Positions 7,179 to 15,119 of a DNA stretch of 64,000 bases are shown here, one piece after another. This stretch comes from Streptomyces actuosus. GTDB lineage: Bacteria > Actinomycetota > Actinomycetes > Streptomycetales > Streptomycetaceae. Position 1 is the stretch's first letter. Every line of letters starts with the position of its first letter. The translations under genes were made by a program, and so were the position numbers. Location of the stretch: assembly GCF_016921115.1 (NCBI RefSeq), contig NZ_JAFFZS010000030.1:1-64000 (forward strand), read 5' to 3'. Under the pieces are notes generated by a model. It saw only the letters and a program-made list of their open reading frames with translations, was not told the DNA's origin and searched no databases.

Positions 7179-8300
7179 GTGCACACCAAGACGTTCGTGG
7201 CCGCGGCCGTCGGCCTCGGCCTCGTCACGCTGTCCGCGTGCGGCTCGTCGTCGTCCGGCGGCAGCGGCACCGCCTCCGGCGGCTCCAGGACCGTCACTCT
7301 CGTCAGCCACGACTCCTGGGCGGCCTCCAAGAGCGTCATCGCCGCGTTCGAGAGGCAGTCCGGCTACAAGGCCAAGGTCCTGTCCAGCGGCGACGCCGGC
7401 CAGGCCGTCAACAAGGCCATCCTCACCAAGGACAACCCCCAGGGCGACGTCCTCTTCGGCGTCGACAACACGCTGCTCTCCCGCGCGCTCGACAACGGCC
7501 TCTTCCAGTCGTACCAGGCCAAGGGGCTCGATCGGGTCGACGCGGCCTACCAGCTCGATGCGGACCGGCACCGGGTCACGCCGATCGACCACGGCGACAT
7601 CTGCGTCAACTACGACAAGAAGTACTTCGCCGACCACAAGCTGACCCCGCCGGCCTCCTTCGACGACCTGATCAAGCCCGAGTACAAGGACCTCCTGGTC
7701 ACGGAGAACGCCTCCACCTCCTCCCCGGGCCTCGGCTTCCTGCTGGGCACCGCCGCGAAGTACGGCGACGGCGGCGCCTCCGGCTCGAGCGGAGCCGACG
7801 GCGGGGGAGGCTGGCAGGACTACTGGAAGAAGCTCAAGGCCAACGGCGTGAAGGTCGTCAACGGCTGGGAGCAGGCCTACAACGAGGAGTTCTCCGGATC
7901 GGCCGGAGGCAAGAAGGCCAAGGGCGACCGGCCCCTGGTCGTGTCGTACGCCTCCTCCCCGCCCGCCGAGGTCATCTACGGCGACCCGAAGCCGACGACC
8001 GCGCCGACCGGCGTGGCCATGGGCACCTGCTTCCGGCAGATCGAGTTCGCCGGGCTGCTCAGCAACGCCCACAACAGCGCGGGCGGCAAGGCCCTCATCG
8101 ACTTCCTGATCTCGCGGCAGTTCCAGGAGGACATGCCGCTGAACATGTTCGTCTACCCCGTGGTCGGGGACGCGAAGGTGCCGGCCGAGTTCACCCGGTA
8201 CGGCCCTCCGGCGAAGAACCCCGAGACCATGGCCCCCGGCAGGATCGCCGACCACCGTGACCAGTGGGTCAAGTCGTGGACCTCGCTCGTACTGCAGTAG
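7179..8300 (+). CDS. thiB: Thiamine ABC transporter substrate-binding lipoprotein
   Basis: 373 residues. A lipoprotein signal (MHTKTFVAAAVGLGLVTLSAC, lipid-anchored Cys21) and a Ser/Gly-rich linker are followed by a periplasmic-binding-protein type 2 domain of the ThiB/Fe-hydroxamate-like group (SHDSWAASK near the start, YASSPPAEV loop). ThiB proteins capture thiamine, TMP or TPP outside the membrane. The GTG start at 7179 follows AGGAGG. It is preceded by a TPP riboswitch and followed by permease and ATPase genes, which supports thiamine rather than iron as substrate. Confidence 0.92.
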   Translation: MHTKTFVAAAVGLGLVTLSACGSSSSGGSGTASGGSRTVTLVSHDSWAASKSVIAAFERQSGYKAKVLSSGDAGQAVNKAILTKDNPQGDVLFGVDNTLLSRALDNGLFQSYQAKGLDRVDAAYQLDADRHRVTPIDHGDICVNYDKKYFADHKLTPPASFDDLIKPEYKDLLVTENASTSSPGLGFLLGTAAKYGDGGASGSSGADGGGGWQDYWKKLKANGVKVVNGWEQAYNEEFSGSAGGKKAKGDRPLVVSYASSPPAEVIYGDPKPTTAPTGVAMGTCFRQIEFAGLLSNAHNSAGGKALIDFLISRQFQEDMPLNMFVYPVVGDAKVPAEFTRYGPPAKNPETMAPGRIADHRDQWVKSWTSLVLQ

Positions 8301-9943
8301 CGCGGCGCCGGCGCCGGAACGTGGCGCGGCCGGCCCTGATGGCCGTGCCCGTCGCGTTCTTCGCCGTCTTCTTCGTCTACCCCGTCGCCGCCATCGTCGC
8401 GCGCGGCCTGCACGTCGACGGGCGCTGGCGACTCGGGCGCATCGTGGAGGTGGCCGCCCAGCCGGACATCCGGCACGTGCTGTGGTTCACCACCTGGCAG
8501 GCGGTCGCCTCCACCGCACTCACGCTGCTCGTCGCACTGCCCGGCGCCTACGTCTTCGCCCGCCTCGACTTTCCCGGCAAGCAGGTGCTGCGGGCGGTGG
8601 TGACCGTGCCGTTCGTGCTGCCCACGGTCGTCGTCGGCACGGCGTTCCTCGCGCTGGTCGGACGCGGCGGCCTCCTCGACGAGCTGTGGGGCGTCCGGCT
8701 CGACAGCACGGTGTGGGCGATCCTGCTCGCGCACGTCTTCTTCAACTACGCGGTCGTCGTCCGCACGGTCGGCGGCCTGTGGGCGCAGCTCGACCCACGC
8801 CAGGAGGACGCGGCGCGGATGCTCGGCGCGTCCCGCCTGCGGGCCTGGCGCACGGTCACCCTGCCGGCCCTCGCCCCCGCGGTCGCCGCGGCCGCGCTGA
8901 TGGTGTTCCTGTTCACCTTCACCTCCTTCGGCGTCGTCCAGATCCTCGGCGGACCGACCTTCTCCACGCTGGAGGTGGAGATCTACCGGCAGACGTCCGA
9001 GATGTTCGACCTGGCCACGGCCGCCGTGCTCACCCTGGTCCAGTTCACGGCGGTCGGCGCGATCCTCGCCGTGCACGCGTGGACCGTACGGCGCAGGGAG
9101 AGCGCCCTGACGCTGGTGGACGCCGCCACCACCGCCCGCCGGCCGCGCGGCGCCGCGCAGTGGACCCTGTTCGCCGGTGTCCTCGCCACGGTCGCCGTGC
9201 TTGTGCTGCTGCCGCTGGGCGTCCTGGTGCGGCGGTCGCTGGACGCCCCCCGCTTCGCCTACTACCGGGCGCTGACCAGCGAGGACGGCGGCATGTTCCT
9301 GGTGCCGCCGATCGAGGCGATCGGCAACTCGCTGCGGTATGCGGTGGCCGCCACCGTCGTCGCCGTCGCCGTCGGCTCGCTTGCCGCGGCCGCGCTGGCC
9401 CGGCGGGACGCCGGCCGGCTCGTGCGCGGGTTCGACGCGCTGCTGATGCTGCCGCTCGGCGTCTCGGCGGTGACCGTCGGCTTCGGTTTCCTGATCGCGC
9501 TGGACGAGCCGCCCCTCGACCTGCGGGCCTCGTGGATCATCGTGCCGCTGGCCCAGGCACTGGTCGGTGCCCCCTTCGTGGTGCGCACCATGCTGCCCGT
9601 GCTGCGCGCCGTGGACGTACGGCTGCGGGAGGCGGCGGCCGTACTGGGGGCGTCGCCGTGGCGGGTGTGGCGGGAGGTGGACCTGCCACTGGTGAGGCGG
9701 GCGCTGCTGATCGCAGCGGGCTTCGCCTTCGCGGTGTCGCTGGGCGAGTTCGGCGCGACGGTCTTCCTCGCCCGGCCGGACCACCCCACCCTGCCCGTTG
9801 CCGTGGCCCGGCTGCTGTCCCGGCCCGGGGAGCTCAACTACGGCCAGGCGATGGCTCTTTCGACGATTCTCATGCTGGTGTGCGCCGCGTCGCTGCTGCT
9901 GCTGGAGCGGCTGCGGGGCGCGGACCGGACGGGGGAGTTCTAG
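8264..9943 (+). CDS. thiP: Thiamine ABC transporter, duplicated permease
   Basis: 559 residues with about 12 membrane segments. It is two fused permease halves, each with an EAA-type coupling loop (LGASRLRAWRTVTLPALAP near residue 190 and LGASPWRVWREVDLPLVRR near 465), as in ThiP and FbpB-type permeases. The start is uncertain: the GTG at 8264 overlaps thiB by 37 bp, and GTG 8276 is an alternative. Neither has a clear ribosome binding site, so expression probably depends on coupling to thiB. Confidence 0.92.
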   Translation: MGQVVDLARTAVARRRRRNVARPALMAVPVAFFAVFFVYPVAAIVARGLHVDGRWRLGRIVEVAAQPDIRHVLWFTTWQAVASTALTLLVALPGAYVFARLDFPGKQVLRAVVTVPFVLPTVVVGTAFLALVGRGGLLDELWGVRLDSTVWAILLAHVFFNYAVVVRTVGGLWAQLDPRQEDAARMLGASRLRAWRTVTLPALAPAVAAAALMVFLFTFTSFGVVQILGGPTFSTLEVEIYRQTSEMFDLATAAVLTLVQFTAVGAILAVHAWTVRRRESALTLVDAATTARRPRGAAQWTLFAGVLATVAVLVLLPLGVLVRRSLDAPRFAYYRALTSEDGGMFLVPPIEAIGNSLRYAVAATVVAVAVGSLAAAALARRDAGRLVRGFDALLMLPLGVSAVTVGFGFLIALDEPPLDLRASWIIVPLAQALVGAPFVVRTMLPVLRAVDVRLREAAAVLGASPWRVWREVDLPLVRRALLIAAGFAFAVSLGEFGATVFLARPDHPTLPVAVARLLSRPGELNYGQAMALSTILMLVCAASLLLLERLRGADRTGEF

Positions 9944-10963
9944 ATGCTGCTGAGCCTTGACGCCGCGACCGTCCGCTTCGGTGAGCGGGTGGTGCTCGAC
10001 GCGGTCGGTCTGGACGTCGCCGAGCACGAGGTGGTGTGCGTGCTCGGGCCCAGCGGCAGTGGCAAGTCGACGCTGCTGCGGGCGGTGGCGGGGCTGCAGC
10101 CGCTCGCCTCGGGACGCGTGCTGCTGGACGGCCTGGACCAGTCGGGGGTGCCCGCGCACCGGCGGGGGGTGGGGCTCATGTTCCAGGACCATCAGCTCTT
10201 CCCGCAGCGGGACGTGGCCGGGAACGTGGCCTTCGGGCTGCGCGTGCGGCGCGCCCCGAGGGCCGAGCAGGCCGAGCGCGTGGAGGAACTGCTGAAGCTG
10301 GTCGGGCTCCCGGGGGCCGGCCCTCGGGCGGTGTCCGCCCTCTCCGGGGGCGAGCAGCAGCGCGTGGCGCTGGCCCGGGCACTCGCGCCCCGGCCGCGAC
10401 TGCTGATGCTCGACGAGCCCCTGGGGCAGCTCGACCGCTCCCTGCGGGAGCGGCTCGTCGTCGAACTGCGCGAAGTGTTCGGCCGGTTGGGTACGACGGT
10501 GCTCGCGGTCACCCACGACCAGGGCGAGGCCTTCGCGCTCGCCGACCGGGTGGTGGTGATGCGGGACGGGCGGATCGCACAGTCCGGCACGCCGCTGGAG
10601 GTGTGGCAGCAGCCGGCGGACGCGTTCGTGGCGCGCTTCCTGGGCTTCGACAACGTGGTGCCGGCGACGGTCGTCGGGGAGGCCGCCCAGACGCCGTGGG
10701 GGAAGGTGCCCGTGCCCGAGGGTGCGGCGCAGGGCGAGGGGACGCTGCTGGTGCGGCCGGCCGGGGTGCGGCTGGTCGCGACGCCGCAGGGGCTGCCCTG
10801 CACGGTCGCCGCGCGCACGTTCCGGGGCACGCACGTGGCCCTGCACCTCCAGCCCGAGGGGGCGCCCCGGATCGAAGCGGCGTGTGCGCTGCGCCGGGCC
10901 CCGGAGGTGGGGGACGTGGTGGGCGTGGACTTCGACGCCACCGAGGTCGTGGTCCTGGGCTGA
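9944..10963 (+). CDS. thiQ: Thiamine ABC transporter, ATP-binding protein
   Basis: 339 residues. It has Walker A GPSGSGKST (35-43), Q-loop FQDHQLFPQ, signature LSGGEQ (133-138), Walker B LLMLDE (153-158) and an H-loop in THDQ. The C-terminal about 100 residues look like a TOBE-type domain, making it longer than enterobacterial ThiQ and like FbpC/PotA-type ATPases. The ATG follows the thiP stop directly (TAGATG), so the three genes form one riboswitch-controlled operon. Confidence 0.92.
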   Translation: MLLSLDAATVRFGERVVLDAVGLDVAEHEVVCVLGPSGSGKSTLLRAVAGLQPLASGRVLLDGLDQSGVPAHRRGVGLMFQDHQLFPQRDVAGNVAFGLRVRRAPRAEQAERVEELLKLVGLPGAGPRAVSALSGGEQQRVALARALAPRPRLLMLDEPLGQLDRSLRERLVVELREVFGRLGTTVLAVTHDQGEAFALADRVVVMRDGRIAQSGTPLEVWQQPADAFVARFLGFDNVVPATVVGEAAQTPWGKVPVPEGAAQGEGTLLVRPAGVRLVATPQGLPCTVAARTFRGTHVALHLQPEGAPRIEAACALRRAPEVGDVVGVDFDATEVVVLG

Positions 10964-11356
10964 GGGGCGGCGGAGCCGTCCGGCCCGCGACGCCGTTGCG
11001 GCGCGCGAGGCGGGAGCAGCCTGCCCGCCCGTCCCCCCACCGTTCCCGCTGCCGTGCCGCCGGCGCTTCCGCCGGCCCGGGGCGCCCGGCCCCCTTTCCC
11101 GCCCTCGGCGCTGCCCGTGCCGTCATGGGGCTCACGCCGCCACGGCGCTCACGCCGCCACGGTGCCTGTGATGTCGCTGAGGCGGGTGCCCCACCCGGCC
11201 CGTGCCGTCGCCGACGTTCCCGTGCCGCTTGCTCCGGCCGCCCGCCCGCCCGGTCGTGCCGCATGCCCTCCCGTGCCGTCCGCGCCGCTCACCCCGCCCC
11301 GTCCGGGCGGTTCTCCCGACCCCGCCCGCGCAGCTCACTTCTCCCCGCACACGGCG
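10964..11356. other. Intergenic region, no gene recognised
   Basis: About 390 bp of very GC-rich, Pro/Arg-codon-like DNA between the convergent thiQ and LAETG genes. The open frames here are compositional. It holds a short tandem repeat (11131-11164); the terminator for the converging genes lies just beyond its right edge. Confidence 0.5.
11131..11164. repeat. 17-bp tandem duplication
   Basis: CTCACGCCGCCACGGCG is repeated immediately with one change (GGTG for GGCG at the end). It is non-coding and just two copies. Confidence 0.8.
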
Positions 11357-11384
11357 ATGGCCCGCCCCGATGAGGGCGGGCCAT
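11357..11384 (-). terminator. Rho-independent-type hairpin after the LAETG gene
   Basis: ATGGCCCGCCC (11357-11367) pairs perfectly with GGGCGGGCCAT (11374-11384) around a 6-base loop, 15 bp beyond the minus-strand stop codon. It may also serve the convergent thiQ transcript. Confidence 0.8.
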
Positions 11385-11398
11385 CCGGTGCTGCGGGG

Positions 11399-12088
11399 TC
11401 AGCGGTCGTTGCTCGCTCCGCGGCGGCGCAGGCCGAGGAAGACGGCGCCGCCGCCCACGACGACCAGCGCGGCCGCGATGCCGGCGATCAGGCCGGTGTT
11501 GGAGCTCGCGCCGGTCTCGGCCAGGTGGGACTCGCCCACGGCCGGGGACGGGGCGTTGCTGGGGGTGGCCGCGGGGGTGCTCGTGCCGGGGGTCGGCGTC
11601 GCGGTCTCCGCCGGCGTGGACTCGGACTCCGACGGCGCCGGGCTGCTCGGTGTGGCCGGCGGGGTCGACTCCTCGGTCGTGCAGGCCGTCGACGGCGTGG
11701 TCAGGTTCGGCTCGATGTCCGCGTCCACGATGGGGTGGGCCCGGTCGCCGGCCAAGACGTGGACGCGGTACTCCGCGTTCGGCTTCCACTCCTCGGCGAA
11801 GGTGACGGTCACGCCGTCCTTGGCCCCCTTCACCTCCTGCTCGCCGACCTTCTTCTCGTCGGCGCCGTTGTTCTCCAGGAACACGGAGACGACGGCCGGG
11901 GTGCCGGAGGCGTCCACGTCGGTGACGGTGATCACGCCCTTGCCGTCGGCGCACTTGGCCTCGGCGGAGAACTCGCCGATGTTGCAGGCGAGCGCGTTGC
12001 CGGCGGCGCCGAGTGCGAGCGCCGCGGAGGCGGCGGCCACGCCGAGGACGCGTACGGAACGGGCGGTGGTGCGGCGGGATATGGACAC
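11399..12088 (-). CDS. LAETG-motif sortase-anchored surface protein
   Basis: 229 residues. A Sec signal peptide (about 1-35, ending NALA) is followed by a small folded domain (about 36-130) with three Cys residues, a Ser/Thr/Pro/Glu-rich wall-spanning linker (about 135-190), then LAETG, a hydrophobic segment (AGIAAALVVVGGGAVFLGL) and an Arg tail. LAXTG is the motif cut by class E sortases of streptomycetes, which attach proteins to the cell wall. The GTG start follows AAAGGA. A near-consensus promoter lies about 95 bp upstream. The function of the folded domain is unknown. Confidence 0.9.
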   Translation of the reverse strand: MSISRRTTARSVRVLGVAAASAALALGAAGNALACNIGEFSAEAKCADGKGVITVTDVDASGTPAVVSVFLENNGADEKKVGEQEVKGAKDGVTVTFAEEWKPNAEYRVHVLAGDRAHPIVDADIEPNLTTPSTACTTEESTPPATPSSPAPSESESTPAETATPTPGTSTPAATPSNAPSPAVGESHLAETGASSNTGLIAGIAAALVVVGGGAVFLGLRRRGASNDR

Positions 12089-12181
12089 GTTTGTCCTTTA
12101 CAGGATGCAACTGCGGGGGGCTGACGCGGAGATGGGATACCGGCATGTGCCGGGAAACTCCTCCACCACGAGACTCACAGG

Positions 12182-12209
12182 TCTATAAGCGTGCCATAAG
12201 CAGTGTCAA
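12182..12209 (-). promoter_or_regulatory. Near-consensus vegetative promoter for the LAETG gene
   Basis: On the minus strand TTGACA (12209-12204) is followed after 16 bp by TATAGA (12187-12182). This is unusually close to the sigma-70/HrdB consensus for this genome type. The transcript would start near 12175, giving a leader of about 87 nt. Confidence 0.7.
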
Positions 12210-12263
12210 TGCATAGGGGGCCCGCGGCAGTTGCCTTTGCCTGCTTATTAACCGCCGGAACGT

Positions 12264-12277
12264 TTCAACGCGTTGAA
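12264..12277. promoter_or_regulatory. 14-bp perfect palindrome, possible operator
   Basis: TTCAACGCGTTGAA lies between the VOC gene stop and the LAETG-gene promoter, about 55 bp upstream of its -35. It has the size and symmetry of a TetR-type site and resembles, in mirrored form, TTGAACGCGTTCAA at 21565-21578. Confidence 0.4.
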
Positions 12278-12289
12278 CGTCCGCACCGG

Positions 12290-12697
12290 TCAGCCCTGCG
12301 AGGCGGCCGGTTCCATCCAGACGACCTCCCAGGTGTGGCCGTCGAGGTCGTCGAACGCGCGGCCGTACATGAAGCCGAGGTCCTGGGTCCGGCCGCTCGC
12401 GCCGCCGCCGAGGGAGATCGCGCGGTCGACGAGTTCGTCGACCTTCTCCCGGCTCTCCGCGCTGAGCGCGATCAGCACCTCGCTGGTCCTCGCCGCGTCT
12501 GCGATCTCCTTGTCGGTGAAGGTCGCGTAGAAGGGCTTGGTCAGCAGCATCGCCACGATCGTGTCGCTGATCACGACGGAGGCAGCGTTCTCGTCGCTGA
12601 ACCGGGGGTCGATCGCGTAGCCCAGGTCCGTGAAGAACCGCTTCGAGGCGTCGAGGTCGTTCACGGGCAGGTTCACGAAGATCATCTGCTGGTGCAT
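12290..12697 (-). CDS. VOC-superfamily (glyoxalase-like) protein
   Basis: 135 residues with two beta-alpha-beta-beta-beta modules of the vicinal oxygen chelate fold. The first runs from MIFVNLPVNDLDASKRFF, and the second ends with GHTWEVVWMEP, whose Glu is the usual metal-ligand position. It is of the group often labelled extradiol-dioxygenase or lactoylglutathione-lyase-like, with substrate unknown. The start follows GGGAGAGA. It is a single gene and the reaction cannot be predicted from sequence. Confidence 0.85.
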   Translation of the reverse strand: MHQQMIFVNLPVNDLDASKRFFTDLGYAIDPRFSDENAASVVISDTIVAMLLTKPFYATFTDKEIADAARTSEVLIALSAESREKVDELVDRAISLGGGASGRTQDLGFMYGRAFDDLDGHTWEVVWMEPAASQG

Positions 12698-12817
12698 GAG
12701 GTCTCTCCCGTCGGGGTGCCGCGGTCGCGGTGTGGTTCGGTGGGTGGACCCGGGGACGGGCCGGAACTCACCGGCGGCGCACGGACTTCCTCGCGTGTGC
12801 CGCCGGTGCCCGGCCCG

Positions 12818-14155
12818 TCAGCGGGTCAGGGGGAGTGCCGCCAGTTCCGCGACGAACAGCGTCAGCGGGCCGAACACCGCCAGCAGGGCCCCGGCGCGCA
12901 GGGCGGCGGCGCTGCGCAGCACGGTCGCCGGGGCGCCCACCCGCCGCAGTGCGGCGGTCGTGTCGGCCCGATCCTGCCGGGCCTCGACGGCCGCGGTGAG
13001 CAGGGTGGCGACGGTGCAGCCGACGACCAGCAGGGCGCCGAGGGCGGTCAGCGGGCCCAGGTTGCCGTCCCGGTGCAGCATGGGCAGGGCGTAGGCCGCC
13101 GACGCGACCGCGCAGACCACGCCGAGAGGGCGGCCGATCCGGTCGGCCTCGGCCATCAGCACCCGGCCGGCCAGCAGGCGCAGGGCACCGGGGCGCACGG
13201 CCTGGAGGAGGCGTCCGCACAGGTGGGTGAGGCCGGGACCGGCGAGGGCCAGGCCGACGGCGGTGAGGGTCCAGCCGACGAGCACGGCGGCAGGGCCGCC
13301 GGCCAGGCCGCCGGGGAGTGCCAGGGTGGCGGGAGCGGTGTTGCGGAGGGCGTACGCCTCCACGGCGAGGCCCGCGGCGAGCAGGGTGATGCCCCAGGGG
13401 AGTGCGGCGGTGGGTTCACCGTCCGGCGCCGCACCCCGGCCGCCGTCCTCGGTGGCGGTTCCCGCCGCCGCGGGGGCGCCGTCGGTGTCCGGGGTCCGGC
13501 CGGTCGCGCCGTTCGCGGGCTCGTGGTCCCGGTTCCGCCACCGCGCCCCGAACCTGCCGTACGCGCCGAACGTGTCCGGAGCCCCGGCCCGCCCGTACTC
13601 CCCGAACCGGCCGAAGCCCCGGTTGGTCGCGGTCGGCCGTGCCTCCCTCGGCCGCAGGGCCAGCGCGACCGTCACCGACGCCGTCGCCGGGACGACGGCC
13701 AGCAGGGTGAGCGCGGCCGGGAGCGGCAGTGGCCGGTCGGCGGCCAGGAACGCGGAGGCGGCCCCGTCGAAGGGCAAGCCGGTGAGGTCGCCCCGGAGGT
13801 GGAGGAAGACCAGGAGCGCCAGCATCGAGCCGAGGAGGGTCGACAGCGCCGTCGTGATCGCCGAGACGGCCATCAGGCGGGTGGGGCCGAGGCCGATGGC
13901 GGACAGGCCGGGCCGGGGCCGGGAGGCGGGGTCCGTGCGGGCCACGGCCAGGGCGAAGTGCGCCGTGGCGGCCAGCGGGACGGCGCACCACGCCAGGCGC
14001 AGCAGCAGTGAGCCGGCCGGGGTGCCGGGGTGGCCGAGGGCGTAGCCGAGGACGCACAGGAGCAGGAAACCGGTGCCGGCGGACGCGGCTGCCACCAGCA
14101 GGCGGCGCAGTTGGACGGCCGGTCGGGCGCTGCGGGTCAGGCGGAGAGCGAGCAC
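12818..14155 (-). CDS. ABC transporter permease, FtsX/MacB-like
   Basis: 445 residues. It has hydrophobic segments near the start, a VSAITTALSTLLGSMLALLVF-type membrane span and several spans in the C-terminal third, separated by a long Gly/Pro/Arg-rich loop (about residues 165-225). The loop and paired C-terminal spans resemble FtsX/MacB-type permeases. Its GTG start (14155-14153) lies inside the ATPase gene, a 19-bp overlap, so the two are co-translated. Substrate unknown. These permeases usually export or drive envelope processes. Confidence 0.75.
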   Translation of the reverse strand: MLALRLTRSARPAVQLRRLLVAAASAGTGFLLLCVLGYALGHPGTPAGSLLLRLAWCAVPLAATAHFALAVARTDPASRPRPGLSAIGLGPTRLMAVSAITTALSTLLGSMLALLVFLHLRGDLTGLPFDGAASAFLAADRPLPLPAALTLLAVVPATASVTVALALRPREARPTATNRGFGRFGEYGRAGAPDTFGAYGRFGARWRNRDHEPANGATGRTPDTDGAPAAAGTATEDGGRGAAPDGEPTAALPWGITLLAAGLAVEAYALRNTAPATLALPGGLAGGPAAVLVGWTLTAVGLALAGPGLTHLCGRLLQAVRPGALRLLAGRVLMAEADRIGRPLGVVCAVASAAYALPMLHRDGNLGPLTALGALLVVGCTVATLLTAAVEARQDRADTTAALRRVGAPATVLRSAAALRAGALLAVFGPLTLFVAELAALPLTR

Positions 14156-14877
14156 GCGGCCCGGCCTTCCGTCTCGGCGACCGCGGGGAGGTGGACGGTG
14201 TTCACCTGCCGGCCGTCCAGCAGCGACACGGTGCGGTCGGTCAGGGACGCCGTCTCGGCGTCGTGCGTGGCCAGTACCACCGTGATGCCGTGCGAGCGGG
14301 CCGCGGTGGTCAGCGTGCGCAGGACGTGGCCGCGGTCGGCGCGGTGCAGCGGGGCCGTCGGTTCGTCGGCGAACAGGACCGAGGGGGCCGGCGCCAGGGC
14401 GCGGGCGATGCAGACGCGCTGGCGTTCCGCCTGCTGGAGTTCCTGGGGGCGCTTGCGGGCGGTGTCGCCGATGTCGAGGCGTTCCAGCCATTCCTGGGCG
14501 GCGACCTTGGCACGGCGCCTGCCGGTGCCGCGCAGCATCAGCGGCAGGGCGGTGTTCTCCCAGACGTTCAGCTCGGGGACGAGCACGGGCGCCGGGTCGA
14601 TCCAGCCGAAGCGGTCGCGGCGCAGCCGCTCACGGGTCATCTGGCCCATGGTGTGCACCGGCACGCTGTTGAACCACACCTCCCCGCGCTGCGCCGGCAC
14701 CAGTGCGGACAGGCAGCGCAGCAGGGTGGTCTTGCCGCTGCCGCGCGGGCCGCTGACGGCGAGGATCTCGCCCTCGCGCACGCCCAGGGAGACACCCTGC
14801 AGGGCGGGCGAGCCGTCGTGATGCGTGAAGTGCAGGGACCGTGCCCAGAGCACGTCGTTGTCCGGCGGGGCCTCCAT
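14137..14877 (-). CDS. ABC transporter ATPase with degenerate signature motif
   Basis: 246 residues of the LolD/MacB-like ATPase group. Walker A GPRGSGKT (43-50), Walker B VLFADE (167-172) and the H-loop His205 are intact. The signature LSGGQ is replaced by LQQAE (147-151), and the Q-loop Gln is replaced in the sequence GWIDPAPVL (about 91-99). The D-loop also lacks its Asp (APLHR). The start at 14877 follows GAGGTG. The protein should still bind nucleotide, but hydrolysis may be weak, which is inference. It is first in a two-gene operon with the permease. Confidence 0.85.
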   Translation of the reverse strand: MEAPPDNDVLWARSLHFTHHDGSPALQGVSLGVREGEILAVSGPRGSGKTTLLRCLSALVPAQRGEVWFNSVPVHTMGQMTRERLRRDRFGWIDPAPVLVPELNVWENTALPLMLRGTGRRRAKVAAQEWLERLDIGDTARKRPQELQQAERQRVCIARALAPAPSVLFADEPTAPLHRADRGHVLRTLTTAARSHGITVVLATHDAETASLTDRTVSLLDGRQVNTVHLPAVAETEGRAACSLSA

Positions 14878-14915
14878 GGGCGTACACCTCGGTTCAGATC
14901 CGTAGTTCCCGTGCC

Positions 14916-14935
14916 GTTCCCCCGAGCGGGGGAAC
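14916..14935. promoter_or_regulatory. Hairpin/inverted repeat upstream of the ABC ATPase
   Basis: GTTCCCCC and GGGGGAAC form an 8-bp perfect stem around GAGC, about 40 bp before the ATPase start on the minus strand. It could be an operator or a leader hairpin; the role is unknown. Confidence 0.4.
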
Positions 14936-15070
14936 GAAGGCGGGGCCGATCGGTCACCAGGCACGCTAGGGATCCGGGGGCGTGACGCCGGACAGCACGC
15001 GGCCCGGAGGCACCCCTTCTCACTCGTACGGGTGCACCCCGGGCCGTTCACGCCGATCGGGCGGACTCCG

Positions 15071-15103
15071 TGCCGTGACGGGAAGGACCTTCCGGTCACG
15101 GCA
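15071..15103 (-). terminator. Terminator hairpin after the aminotransferase gene
   Basis: TGCCGTGAC...GTCACGGCA forms a 33-bp near-perfect palindrome (9 bp, one mismatch, then 6 bp, 3-base loop). It starts 17 bp beyond the minus-strand stop at 15120. Confidence 0.75.
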
Positions 15104-15119
15104 CGGCCGGAGCCGCCGG

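Noticed and set aside
8153..10846. 897-codon minus-strand open frame
   Set aside because: Antisense to thiB-thiP-thiQ, whose motifs are unmistakable; composition dominated by Arg, Gln, His and Gly.
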